Positions 1-7,484 of a stretch of 64,000 nucleotides of DNA are shown in pieces. Each line of letters begins with the position of its first letter. Position 1 is the first letter of the stretch. The translations under genes and the position numbers were made by a program. A model generated the notes under the pieces. That model saw only the letters and a list, made by a program, of their open reading frames with translations. It searched no databases and was not told where the DNA came from. The stretch is taken from NCBI GenBank assembly GCA_016212925.1, contig JACRDF010000047.1, positions 396,121-460,120 of the forward strand, read 5' to 3'. Source of the DNA: Desulfomonile tiedjei (GTDB taxonomy: Bacteria; Desulfobacterota; Desulfomonilia; Desulfomonilales; Desulfomonilaceae).

Positions 1-135
1 GACAAGGCCTTGATGAATTGCTACGGAAACAGGATGGATGCAGCCCGCGAAAACGTTTACCAGTTGGGCATTTTTAAGCAGAAGATCAACAGGCTCTTTT
101 CCCAGAGCTACTTCGATGCGGTGTGCAAGATCCAT
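1..135 (-). CDS. ade: Adenine deaminase, N-terminal fragment (cut by window edge)
   Basis: Only the first 45 codons are present; the gene runs off the left edge. Adenine deaminase converts adenine to hypoxanthine and ammonia in purine salvage. The translation begins MDLAHRIEVALGKEPVDLLL and continues LKNAQLVNVFAG, which matches the N-terminal leader strand of the amidohydrolase-type adenine deaminases as I know them. The ATG lies at 133-135 behind a GGGGGAGGAAC ribosome site. It starts 22 bp after the stop of the phosphorylase gene on the same strand, whose product is adenine, so the two would form a two-step salvage operon. The metal-binding residues lie outside the window. Confidence 0.75.
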   Translation of the reverse strand, partial: MDLAHRIEVALGKEPVDLLLKNAQLVNVFAGCIHPVSVAIHQGLV

Positions 136-157
136 TTGTTCCTCCCCCGCGTTTAAG

Positions 158-943
158 TCACACCGACGCGGTATTGATTGCAGTGCGGCATCCACAGTCT
201 TCATAGGTGATTGCGGGCAACGCGTTGAAGAATATTTTCTTCACGTTCTCCACGTTTCTGTTCATAGTGTCCGCGATCATTTCCCAGGTCACGGGCTCCT
301 CGGAATGGTGCCACGCGTCGTAATCCGTACTCATCGCGGCCACCGCGTAGCAGATGCCGGCCTCTCGGGCGAGAACGGCCTCCGGCACCGTGGACATGTT
401 GATGATATCTCCACCCCACATGCGGAACATCTTGCTTTCGGCTCTGGTGGAGAAACGCGGCCCTTCGATTGTCACTACGGTACCCTTGGAGTGGTGAGCC
501 ACGCCTTCCTGGACCGCGGTGGCGACCAGAATCTGTCTGAGACGTTCGCAAAAAGGATCGGCCATCGAGATGTGCACCACCTGATCGCCTTCGTGAAAGG
601 TGCTTCGGCGCTGTCTCGTCTGGTCAATAAACTGGTCGGGAAAGACGAGATGGCCGGGTTCGATCTCTTCCCTCAAGGAGCCGCATGCCGTGGTAGCGAT
701 GATGTGGGTCACGCCCAGGTCTTTCAGGGCCCAGACATTGGCCCTGTAGTTTACGGCTGACGGGCGGATGCGGTGGCCTTTGCCATGCCGGAGGATGATA
801 CTCACTTCCGTGTCTCCGGCCTTGCCGACAACAACGTCGCCGGAGAGGGGGCCGAAGGGCGTCCCTTTTTTCACGATCTTAACATCCGTGAGGAAGTCCG
901 GATCATCGAATCCCGAACCGCCTATCATGCCTACCTTGACCAC
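158..943 (-). CDS. mtnP: S-methyl-5'-thioadenosine phosphorylase
   Basis: A 261-residue nucleoside phosphorylase of the MTAP/PNP family. It splits methylthioadenosine with phosphate to adenine and methylthioribose-1-phosphate in cytosolic salvage. Visible signatures are the N-terminal phosphate loop MIGGSGFDDP, the segment NYRANVWALKDLGV, the block TIEGPRFSTRAESKMFR, and INMSTVPEAVLAREAGICYA with the purine-site TDYDAW. I chose the GTG at 941-943 because GGAAGGAG precedes it at normal spacing; the frame stays open to a TTG at 1033, but those 30 residues are not family-like. Family length is about 260-290 residues. It is followed by ade. A substrate preference for methylinosine or other nucleosides cannot be excluded. 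Confidence 0.92.
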   Translation of the reverse strand: MVKVGMIGGSGFDDPDFLTDVKIVKKGTPFGPLSGDVVVGKAGDTEVSIILRHGKGHRIRPSAVNYRANVWALKDLGVTHIIATTACGSLREEIEPGHLVFPDQFIDQTRQRRSTFHEGDQVVHISMADPFCERLRQILVATAVQEGVAHHSKGTVVTIEGPRFSTRAESKMFRMWGGDIINMSTVPEAVLAREAGICYAVAAMSTDYDAWHHSEEPVTWEMIADTMNRNVENVKKIFFNALPAITYEDCGCRTAINTASV

Positions 944-1191
944 GCTTTTTCTCCTTCCGCGCTTGCCCGACAATACCTTAGTCTCTGGTGAAAATATTTT
1001 TGTGCAACCCCGCGGCACCGGGACCCGCGGCAATTTCTTTGGCCGGCCGCTGATTTTACGGTTCCAGACCTGTTTGTGTCAACACAAAGAGACGATTCAC
1101 CAAGCGATGCACCGTAGAATTAGCCTGCTCGGGGCCGCTGTTTTGGGCTGTTCTGAGATTCGCGCAGGCCGGCGCGAAGGACAATTTCTGA

Positions 1192-1221
1192 TTGACATTC
1201 CGAAAGGTTGTCAACTAGATT
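1192..1221 (+). promoter_or_regulatory. Candidate sigma-70 promoter
   Basis: TTGACA at 1192-1197 is a perfect -35 box, followed by an 18-bp spacer and TAGATT at 1216-1221 (four of six -10 positions). It sits 57-110 bp before the possible starts of the secreted repeat protein. Apart from this, the 388-bp gap 944-1331 shows nothing recognisable. Confidence 0.5.
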
Positions 1222-1331
1222 GCGGAATATAGAGGAGTTTCGACAACGTCGCGCTTCCGCTGGAGGGGAGGGTCCTTCTGCTCGTACGATCTGTCACGCG
1301 TATTTTCACCATTCTTCTTGCGGGGATATTA

Positions 1332-3131
1332 ATGTTCCTGCCCATGTGGGGTCATGCCCAAATTGCCGCACGGGGGGAGGCCCTTTTCCTGGGTGTGAAA
1401 AAGTCGGACCGCGTCGGGAAAACCTCTGCAATACCTGATGGTAAACCGGATGCGGTTTTTTCCCTCACCTTGAATCCACAGCCCTCGAAAGCAAGAATAA
1501 CCGAAATTGAAATCCAGGCTGTTTCAGGGAGTGCCGGGATTTGGAATACGCGCGGCAAAAGCCCTGATATAGGATTTGTGGGAGTGGCCAAGGCCAAAAA
1601 CCCTGCCCAGATTGTCAACCCAAAGGGGGGGGAGTTAAATCTCAATCCTCTCGAAGACAAGGGGTTGCTCCTTTTCATTACAGAAGACCCTGCCTTGAGT
1701 CAAACAGACCGCAGGTTCCAGGTCAAAGTCAGCCATAAAGACGGGTCGGCATGGACGGTGCCGGTCAAAGCCGAAGCGGCCGCGTCCCCGGTCGACGCCG
1801 GTGTCAAGGCCGGTGCATATCCTGTGCGGATGTCCGCGGTGTTGAAGGGCGTTTCGAATTACGATGCCGTCGGTCCCGGTAAGAGCATAACGGGCGATGA
1901 CAAAGCGGACGGGCTGTTTGTGTTGACCGTGGAGGCCAGAGACAAGCAAATCACGGCAATTGAGATAAGGAACGTCGATGGTGTGGCTTCGGCATGGGAC
2001 ACAGTGCCGAACAGCGACAAACCCTCCGTGGGCGTAGCGCTGACTTCCGATCCCGTTCGTCTTTTGAACAACCGTGATGGCAGCGTGGCAATTCAGGTCA
2101 AGGACAAGGTGGATTTGAACCTCTACGTCGCAGACAACGGCAGCATTGCGGCCGGAAAGACAAACTACCGCATCTCGGTAAAATTCAGCGACGGTGGCCT
2201 TTCGTGGTGCCCTGTGGAGAAGGCCTCCGCCACGGCCCCCTCGGCCGCGGAGGAACCCAAAGTCGGTACCTCCAGAGTGAATTTCCTTGGAACATGGCTT
2301 GGATTTGTCTCCACGGACGCCGTGGGGCCTTATTTGGGTTTGAAGCCTGACGGGAAAGCGGACGCGGTCTTTGGTCTGGACATTGAAGTTTCCCCCCCCA
2401 GCCATATCACAGGGATTGAAATCAGCAGCGTAGACGGGACACCAAGGAAATGGAGCACCGGTTCGGAACCTGGGAGCTGGGGCCTTGGTGTGGCCTATCA
2501 GAATTCGCCTTCGACCCTGCTCAACAAGTCCGACAGCTCAGTGATGATCCCCCTTGACAAGCGGCTCCAGTTGTATTTGTACGCGGCTGACCCCGGCGAT
2601 CTGGCAACGACCAGCCAACGCTTCAGAATTGTGGTGAAACTCGCGGACGGCTCTTCGTACCAACAATTTGTCCAGAGATCGCCTTCAACAACAGCCACGG
2701 TGGCGCCTTCGGGCGAAGAGCCGGCCAGAGCCAAGGGGATAATTACCTGCGAGTTCAGGGGGTTCATAGCCGATCTCGTCAACACGTCGACAAGGCCGGG
2801 AAAGGACGGCTACCTGGACGGGACTTTCATAATGAGTATCCAGGTCGATGACAAGAAGCTGGCCAAAGTCGAGATCAAAGGCAACGATGCGTCGGTCCGC
2901 TGGTCGAGCGAGCCCAAGGCGCCGGTCATGTTCCTGGGGGTTGCGTTGTACCCGAACATCTACAAATTAGTGAACGAAAAGGGCGGCGCGATGCAGGTGC
3001 CTATTTCCGGCCGCCGTACGCTCTATTTGTACGCCGCGGACAACGGCCTGTTGTCTGATCCGAAATCTCTGCTGACCGTGGTCGTTACCTTTACGGACAA
3101 AACCACGCTCTCCACGGAAGTGGTTAAGTAA
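1332..3131 (+). CDS. Secreted protein of four tandem ~140-residue repeats, unknown function
   Basis: I do not recognise the family. The 599-residue frame holds four imperfect repeats at roughly residues 30-145, 185-300, 335-455 and 480-599. Each runs GKADxxFxLxI, a strand like ITxIEIxxVDG, a Trp, GVAxxxxPxxLLN, LxLYxAD, and a closing strand ending in a DG or DK turn. This pattern suggests stacked beta-sandwich modules. In frame upstream of the ATG the DNA encodes TRIFTILLAGILMFLPMWGH then AQI, an excellent signal peptide, but there is no ATG, GTG or TTG before the stop at 1230-1232. A CTG at 1278, seven bases after GGAGGGGAG, would give a complete leader. The listed start is therefore the conservative one. 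It is likely exported and cleaved after GHA. It stands alone behind the 1192 promoter. Confidence 0.75.
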   Translation: MFLPMWGHAQIAARGEALFLGVKKSDRVGKTSAIPDGKPDAVFSLTLNPQPSKARITEIEIQAVSGSAGIWNTRGKSPDIGFVGVAKAKNPAQIVNPKGGELNLNPLEDKGLLLFITEDPALSQTDRRFQVKVSHKDGSAWTVPVKAEAAASPVDAGVKAGAYPVRMSAVLKGVSNYDAVGPGKSITGDDKADGLFVLTVEARDKQITAIEIRNVDGVASAWDTVPNSDKPSVGVALTSDPVRLLNNRDGSVAIQVKDKVDLNLYVADNGSIAAGKTNYRISVKFSDGGLSWCPVEKASATAPSAAEEPKVGTSRVNFLGTWLGFVSTDAVGPYLGLKPDGKADAVFGLDIEVSPPSHITGIEISSVDGTPRKWSTGSEPGSWGLGVAYQNSPSTLLNKSDSSVMIPLDKRLQLYLYAADPGDLATTSQRFRIVVKLADGSSYQQFVQRSPSTTATVAPSGEEPARAKGIITCEFRGFIADLVNTSTRPGKDGYLDGTFIMSIQVDDKKLAKVEIKGNDASVRWSSEPKAPVMFLGVALYPNIYKLVNEKGGAMQVPISGRRTLYLYAADNGLLSDPKSLLTVVVTFTDKTTLSTEVVK

Positions 3132-3230
3132 CCCAGGGAATTTCAAGAGAGATTTGCTTACTCCCAAAATTTTCCTGCCGAAATTGCATATTTAAGAGCG
3201 CATTGTTCCGATCCGTTCGAGGTGTAACCA

Positions 3231-4226
3231 ATGAGAGAGGTGGTGCTTGAACACCCACGCCCTGTTGAGGAAAGTCCGCTCCGGCCGGCCGACGTTCCTG
3301 TCCCGGAGGCCGCGGAAGGGGAGATACTGATAAAGGTCCAAGCGTGCGGCGTTTGCCACACGGACTTGCATACAGTGGAAGGAGACCTGGCACTGCCGCG
3401 GCTGCCCCTCGTGCCCGGTCACCAGGTGGTCGGCCGTGTCCACAAGACAGGCCCGCAGGCAACGAGGTTTTCCGCGGGAGAGCGCGTTGGCGTGACGTGG
3501 TTCTACTCAAGCTGCGGCTTATGCAGATTTTGCGAGGAGCAAAGGGAAAATCTGTGCGAACAGGCTCGATTCACCGGTTACCACGCGGACGGCGGGTACG
3601 CGGAATACATGGTCGTGCCGGAGCGATCCGCCTTTCCGGTGCCGGAAGTCTTCTCGGATGCGGAAGCCACACCGCTCCTTTGCGGCGGAGTCATAGGATA
3701 CCGCGCCATGAGGCTCAGCGAGATCAAACCCGGTGGGCGGCTCGGTTTATACGGATTCGGAAATTCCGCGCATATTGTGATCCAATTGGCGGTTCACATG
3801 GGTTGCCAGGTCCATGTCGTCACTCGCAGCCGCAAGCACCAAGACCTTGCCGAGGAATTGAGCGCGGTCTGGGTGGGTTCCGCGGGTGACACCCCTCCCG
3901 GGCCGATGGATGCTTCGATAATATTCGCTCCTGCCGGCGACCTTGTGCCGCAGGCTTTGAAGGACCTCGGCCGCGGCGGTACCCTGGCCCTGGCCGGCAT
4001 CACCATGAGCCCGATTCCTCAGATGGATTATAGCCTCGTGTACGGTGAGAGAACGATCCGCAGCGTGGCAAACACCACCCGCTGCGATGCCGAGGAATTG
4101 CTGAAAGCCGCGGCCGAAATCCCCGTCCGAACGGTTGTCGATACCTTCCCCTTGGAAGAGGCTAACAAGGTCCTCCACATGATGAAAACAAGCGCCTTGA
4201 AAGCCGGCGCGGCTTTGATTGTTTGA
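3231..4226 (+). CDS. Zinc-dependent alcohol dehydrogenase family protein
   Basis: A 331-residue medium-chain dehydrogenase/reductase. The catalytic zinc site is visible as C39 (CGVCHTDLH), H64 (PGHQVVG) and C150 (LLCGG). The structural zinc site is C95, C98, C101 and C109 in SSCGLCRFCEEQRENLC. The Rossmann glycine motif is GLYGFGNSAH near residue 175. The position after H64 is Gln rather than the usual Glu, as in some AdhA-like members. It would oxidise alcohols or reduce aldehydes with NAD(P), substrate unknown. The ATG at 3231 follows a short gap with no strong ribosome site. The gene is monocistronic and is followed at once by a strong palindrome. Confidence 0.88.
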   Translation: MREVVLEHPRPVEESPLRPADVPVPEAAEGEILIKVQACGVCHTDLHTVEGDLALPRLPLVPGHQVVGRVHKTGPQATRFSAGERVGVTWFYSSCGLCRFCEEQRENLCEQARFTGYHADGGYAEYMVVPERSAFPVPEVFSDAEATPLLCGGVIGYRAMRLSEIKPGGRLGLYGFGNSAHIVIQLAVHMGCQVHVVTRSRKHQDLAEELSAVWVGSAGDTPPGPMDASIIFAPAGDLVPQALKDLGRGGTLALAGITMSPIPQMDYSLVYGERTIRSVANTTRCDAEELLKAAAEIPVRTVVDTFPLEEANKVLHMMKTSALKAGAALIV

Positions 4227-4231
4227 TCATT

Positions 4232-4267
4232 GCGGGGAGCCCCTTTTTGCAAAAAGGGGCTCCCCGC
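4232..4267 (+). terminator. Perfect 36-bp palindrome after the dehydrogenase gene
   Basis: GCGGGGAGCCCCTTTT and its exact complement meet at a TGCA centre, giving a 16-bp stem five bases after the stop codon. It can act as a transcription stop on either strand, though there is no long U-tract. The flanking bases resemble those of the palindrome at 61598-61650, so it is also a member of a repeat family. Confidence 0.55.
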
Positions 4268-4293
4268 ACCCCTCACCAAAAACTCCTAATATT

Positions 4294-4345
4294 CTTTCTT
4301 GCTGGTCAGCCTCCGCCAACTGGCGGAGGCTGACCAGCAAGAAAG
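4294..4345. repeat. Perfect 25-bp inverted repeat, 2-nt loop
   Basis: The arm starting CTTTCTTGCTGGTCAGCC is exactly complemented after the central AC. It lies 26 bp beyond the first palindrome in the 528-bp gap 4227-4754. The architecture (GA/CT-rich tips, near-zero loop) is like the hairpin at 43831-43881, but the sequence is different. Confidence 0.8.
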
Positions 4346-4480
4346 GTATCGAGTCATTGCATAGGGCATGTCGCAAGGCTTCTAAAACAACTAGAATCAA
4401 TGAAGGGGGATCCTGGCGGCATGACCGAGCGCGTTTCGATGACTATCGCAGCGGCACCTCTGCTGCGCCAGACCACAGAA

Positions 4481-4610
4481 AGTGTCTCAAAACCCTGAAA
4501 TGGACGCATTTCCGGGTAGGGGCGCTTCGAGAAGCGCCCAGATTTCGGGCGGTTCACGAACCGCGCCGTACCGACCATGTGTTGAAATTGTCAGTTTTGA
4601 GACAGTTTCC
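4481..4610. repeat. MITE-like element, copy A
   Basis: About 130 bp bounded by imperfect terminal inverted repeats of the form (A)CTGTCTCAAAA(C)CTGA. The interior has two hairpins, GGGCGCTTCGAGAAGCGCCC and the pair GGCGGTTC/GAACCGC. The same interior occurs in the opposite orientation at 15605-15749. No coding capacity is seen. I could not define a target-site duplication. Confidence 0.65.
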
Positions 4611-4754
4611 ACATCTCTAGGCTTCTAACGCGGCTTCACGGCAGCCGCTCTAAATTTTGCTAATTCCGGAGTAGGGCGGGCCGTGCCCGCCAATTTCTTG
4701 ATTCGGAGGCTACACGCCGCCCCTGAACTATCATCGAACTGAAAGTCATGCACC

Positions 4755-5264
4755 ATGACCGCAATTCCGTGGTTCCATCTATTCCCATTTATCACAGCGT
4801 CCACCGGCTTCTACTCCGACGGCAGGCATTTTGACACCAGTAATCCCAAAATACTTCTTGGGTTGCTGATTGGGGGGAGTATCCCCTATTTCCTGCCCGC
4901 GATCCCTGCTGCCGTGACCAAGTGGCTGATCCTCACTTTGGCTTTTAAGACTAGGCCCAGGATAGCAAGAATAGTCCTGGTTGCCGTGCTGGAGCCACTT
5001 TGCTTTATGGTGATAACGGCTTTGCTCCCCTATACCTTGTTTCCTCTCCAGCCCGATCTTTTTGAACCTCCCCTCATCCTTCTCATTTATCCAGTATTCC
5101 TCATGCTCCCCAACCTGCTTCTCTTTCCACCAAGGGGCCAACTCGCGGAATCGGGCTACCACTTCCCTAGACGGATGCTCTACGCGTTTGCTATCGGGCT
5201 AATCTACTGTACCTATTTTCCTTTGGTGCTCTTGACTCTCGGAATTTGGCTTGGAAAATACTAG
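4755..5264 (+). CDS. Small multi-pass membrane protein, unknown
   Basis: A 169-residue hydrophobic protein with about four membrane segments: near residues 33-50, 55-72 with the following 75-92, 105-122 and 143-165. No family is recognised. The ribosome site is weak and the gene is flanked by non-coding DNA on both sides (4611-4754 and 5265-5512). The continuous hydrophobic pattern and length argue for a real gene, but start and function are uncertain. Confidence 0.5.
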   Translation: MTAIPWFHLFPFITASTGFYSDGRHFDTSNPKILLGLLIGGSIPYFLPAIPAAVTKWLILTLAFKTRPRIARIVLVAVLEPLCFMVITALLPYTLFPLQPDLFEPPLILLIYPVFLMLPNLLLFPPRGQLAESGYHFPRRMLYAFAIGLIYCTYFPLVLLTLGIWLGKY

Positions 5265-5512
5265 TAGGCTGCTATTTGCAGGATCAACTGAGGATATGCT
5301 ACGGTACTTCGCCGAGCGATCGAAACCCAACGGCTCAAGACTGGAATCGTATTCTCCATAATGAACAAATATCTGCCAACTAGGAGTGGTCGGAGTCGTG
5401 CTTTTGTCTCGTGGTACTGGCTTTCCCGGCTAAGACCCGTCTTGACACACTCACAGCGGTTCGCTATCCTGTAAGAGGACGAATCAGCCTGTTCTCCGCC
5501 CCGGAGGTTGAC

Positions 5513-6190
5513 GTGATAGTAGCCAAACCCAAGGCTTTTGCTGATATACGACAAATGACCCAGGGATATTCTCGTATACTCGTCGCGGGATGCGGCACAT
5601 GCGTGGCCGTGTGCCTGACCGGCGGAGAAAAAGAAGCGAGCCTGCTTGCAACGCAACTAAGATTGGCTGCGCGGGTCGAAAACCAAAACCTTTCCGCCGT
5701 TTCTGCAACGGTGGAACGCCAGTGCGACAGGGAATTTCTGCACCTTTTTCGCGATCACATCGAACATGTGGACGCTGTTGTTTCCTTGGCATGTGGCGCG
5801 GGCATTCAGTTTCTGGCTGAAACCTATCCCGATACTCCTGTATTTCCCGGCGTGGATACCACTTTTATAGGCGTGGCCGAAGGCGCGGGCATTTGGACCG
5901 AGCGCTGCAAGTCGTGCAGTCAGTGCTATCTGGGAATCACAGGCGGCATTTGCCCCGTGACCATGTGCGCGAAAAGCCTATTGAACGGCCCATGCGGCGG
6001 ACCCAACAAGGGAAAATGCGAAACCGACCCGGAAAAAGACTGCGCCTGGGTTCAGATAATCAACCGGCTGGCAAGTCAATCACGGTTGGACATTCTTAGG
6101 ACCGTGGTACCGCCGAGCAGGAACGATTTGCAGACCCGGCCCTGGAAGGTCGTCCGTGACGAGTATCAGAAGAGGTTTTCCACTGACTGA
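5513..6190 (+). CDS. metV: MetV-like methylene-THF reductase C-terminal domain protein
   Basis: A 225-residue protein of the MTHFR_C/MetV family, the iron-sulfur and zinc partner of MetF in anaerobes with the reductive acetyl-CoA pathway. Cysteine motifs visible are AGCGTCVAVC near the N-terminus and CKSCSQCYLG, GGICPVTMCAK and GPCGGPNKGKCE in the C-terminal third. I chose the GTG at 5513 because CCGGAGG stands five bases before it; the frame is open back to 5411, but that extension has no ribosome site. It heads a same-strand run with HdrA-, MvhD-, HdrC- and HdrB-like genes, the content known from metVF-hdr-mvhD loci. No metF is present in the window. It likely channels electrons between the Hdr module and folate C1 chemistry. 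Confidence 0.82.
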   Translation: MIVAKPKAFADIRQMTQGYSRILVAGCGTCVAVCLTGGEKEASLLATQLRLAARVENQNLSAVSATVERQCDREFLHLFRDHIEHVDAVVSLACGAGIQFLAETYPDTPVFPGVDTTFIGVAEGAGIWTERCKSCSQCYLGITGGICPVTMCAKSLLNGPCGGPNKGKCETDPEKDCAWVQIINRLASQSRLDILRTVVPPSRNDLQTRPWKVVRDEYQKRFSTD

Positions 6191-6257
6191 TCCATTTGAC
6201 GTGTCGTTTACGGAACGGCGCCTTCTTTGAGGTCTATCCGCAATAGCTGGTAAAGAG

Positions 6258-7472
6258 ATGCACAAAAAAGTGGCCATTATCGGCGGTGGTATTGCCGGCC
6301 TCTGGAGCGCGTGGGAGTTGGCGCGGCAGGGGATCGACTCCACTGTTGTCGAACGGTCGGCTTTTCTCGGTGGCCACGTGGCCGGGTTCGCGTGCAAGGC
6401 CACTGACCGGTGTCGCAGATGCGGCGCGTGTCTGCTGGAAGATGTGCTTCAAAACGTGACGAAATCGGACCGTATCAGCTCGCTGCTCCGAGCGGAGGTC
6501 TTCAAGATTGAGAAGACCAATGGCGGCTTCGATCTGACGGTTTCTCAAAAGCCGCAGCGAATCTTCCCCGAAAAATGCACCGACTGCGGCGATTGCGAAG
6601 CAAACTGCCCTGTGCCAGGTGCTCTGGTCCGCTCCCCTCTGACGAATCAACTCTCAGTAGATGAAGAAGTGTGCCTTTTTTACAAAGACGGTTCGTGTCG
6701 CGCATGCCTCGAAGCTTGCACCGCAGGCGCGGTCAAATTGGATGGGGCCGTTCAGGACATTCAACTTAATCCATCCGCTGTGATCCTCGCGACGGGTTTC
6801 AAGCCCTTTGACCCGACCAACAAACCGCGATTCGGATACGGCAGAATCCCAGGGGTTGTGGCGGCTCCGGAGTTGGATTCCATGCTCAGGCGGGACAATT
6901 GGCCCGGTGACCGGAGAATGCGGTCCATTGCTTTTATCCAGTGTGTGGGCAGCCGGGATGCGAAGATCGGCAGGAACTATTGCTCGCGCGTTTGCTGCGG
7001 GTACGCCATGAGACTGGCGAGGCTCTTGAAGTACCGCTTCCCTGAAGTTGAACCCAGCATGTTCTATATGGATATTCAGACCTACGATCGCGATTTTGAC
7101 CGCCGCCTTGCTGAAGCTGCACGAGAAGTGCGGCTGGTGCGCGCGATTCCAAGCGAGGTGCGCCTTGGGCCGGACGGCAGCCCGGAAGTGATCTATCACG
7201 GTCCGGAAGACCACCGGCTATCGGAATCATTTGACATGGTGGTGTTGAGCGTGGGGATCTCCCCACATGCCGCGGACCTGTTCGGGGCACTCGCAGGCTT
7301 GTCCTACAACCGGGACGGATTCCTCGGCGCCGACGGCGAAGGCGTAACCACCGGCCAGGAGGGCGTCTTCGTTGCCGGCACAACCCAGGGGCCGCGTTCG
7401 ATCAGTGAGACTGTTTCGCATGCCATCAGCGCGGCGGCCGCGGTTTCGTCGTATTTGGGCAATTCCCGATAA
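6258..7472 (+). CDS. HdrA/QmoA-like FAD and iron-sulfur protein
   Basis: A 404-residue flavoprotein. The FAD-binding motif IIGGGIAGLWSAWELA is at residues 7-22. A cysteine group (CKATDRCRRCGACLL, about 46-60) sits where HdrA carries its extra cluster. A ferredoxin-like pair follows, EKCTDCGDCEANCPV near 107-121 and GSCRACLEACTAGAV near 147-161. The HdrA signature FIQCVGSRD with YCSRVCCGYAM is near 228-252, and a C-terminal FAD motif is GVFVAGTTQGPRSI. Its length matches QmoA rather than full HdrA. It lacks the N-terminal VCHCG domain of the HdrA at 55978. It is 67 bp after metV and 12 bp before the QmoB-like gene, so co-transcription is expected. It probably holds the flavin that exchanges electrons with HdrCB. 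Confidence 0.85.
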   Translation: MHKKVAIIGGGIAGLWSAWELARQGIDSTVVERSAFLGGHVAGFACKATDRCRRCGACLLEDVLQNVTKSDRISSLLRAEVFKIEKTNGGFDLTVSQKPQRIFPEKCTDCGDCEANCPVPGALVRSPLTNQLSVDEEVCLFYKDGSCRACLEACTAGAVKLDGAVQDIQLNPSAVILATGFKPFDPTNKPRFGYGRIPGVVAAPELDSMLRRDNWPGDRRMRSIAFIQCVGSRDAKIGRNYCSRVCCGYAMRLARLLKYRFPEVEPSMFYMDIQTYDRDFDRRLAEAAREVRLVRAIPSEVRLGPDGSPEVIYHGPEDHRLSESFDMVVLSVGISPHAADLFGALAGLSYNRDGFLGADGEGVTTGQEGVFVAGTTQGPRSISETVSHAISAAAAVSSYLGNSR

Positions 7473-7484
7473 TGGAGCATCCTG

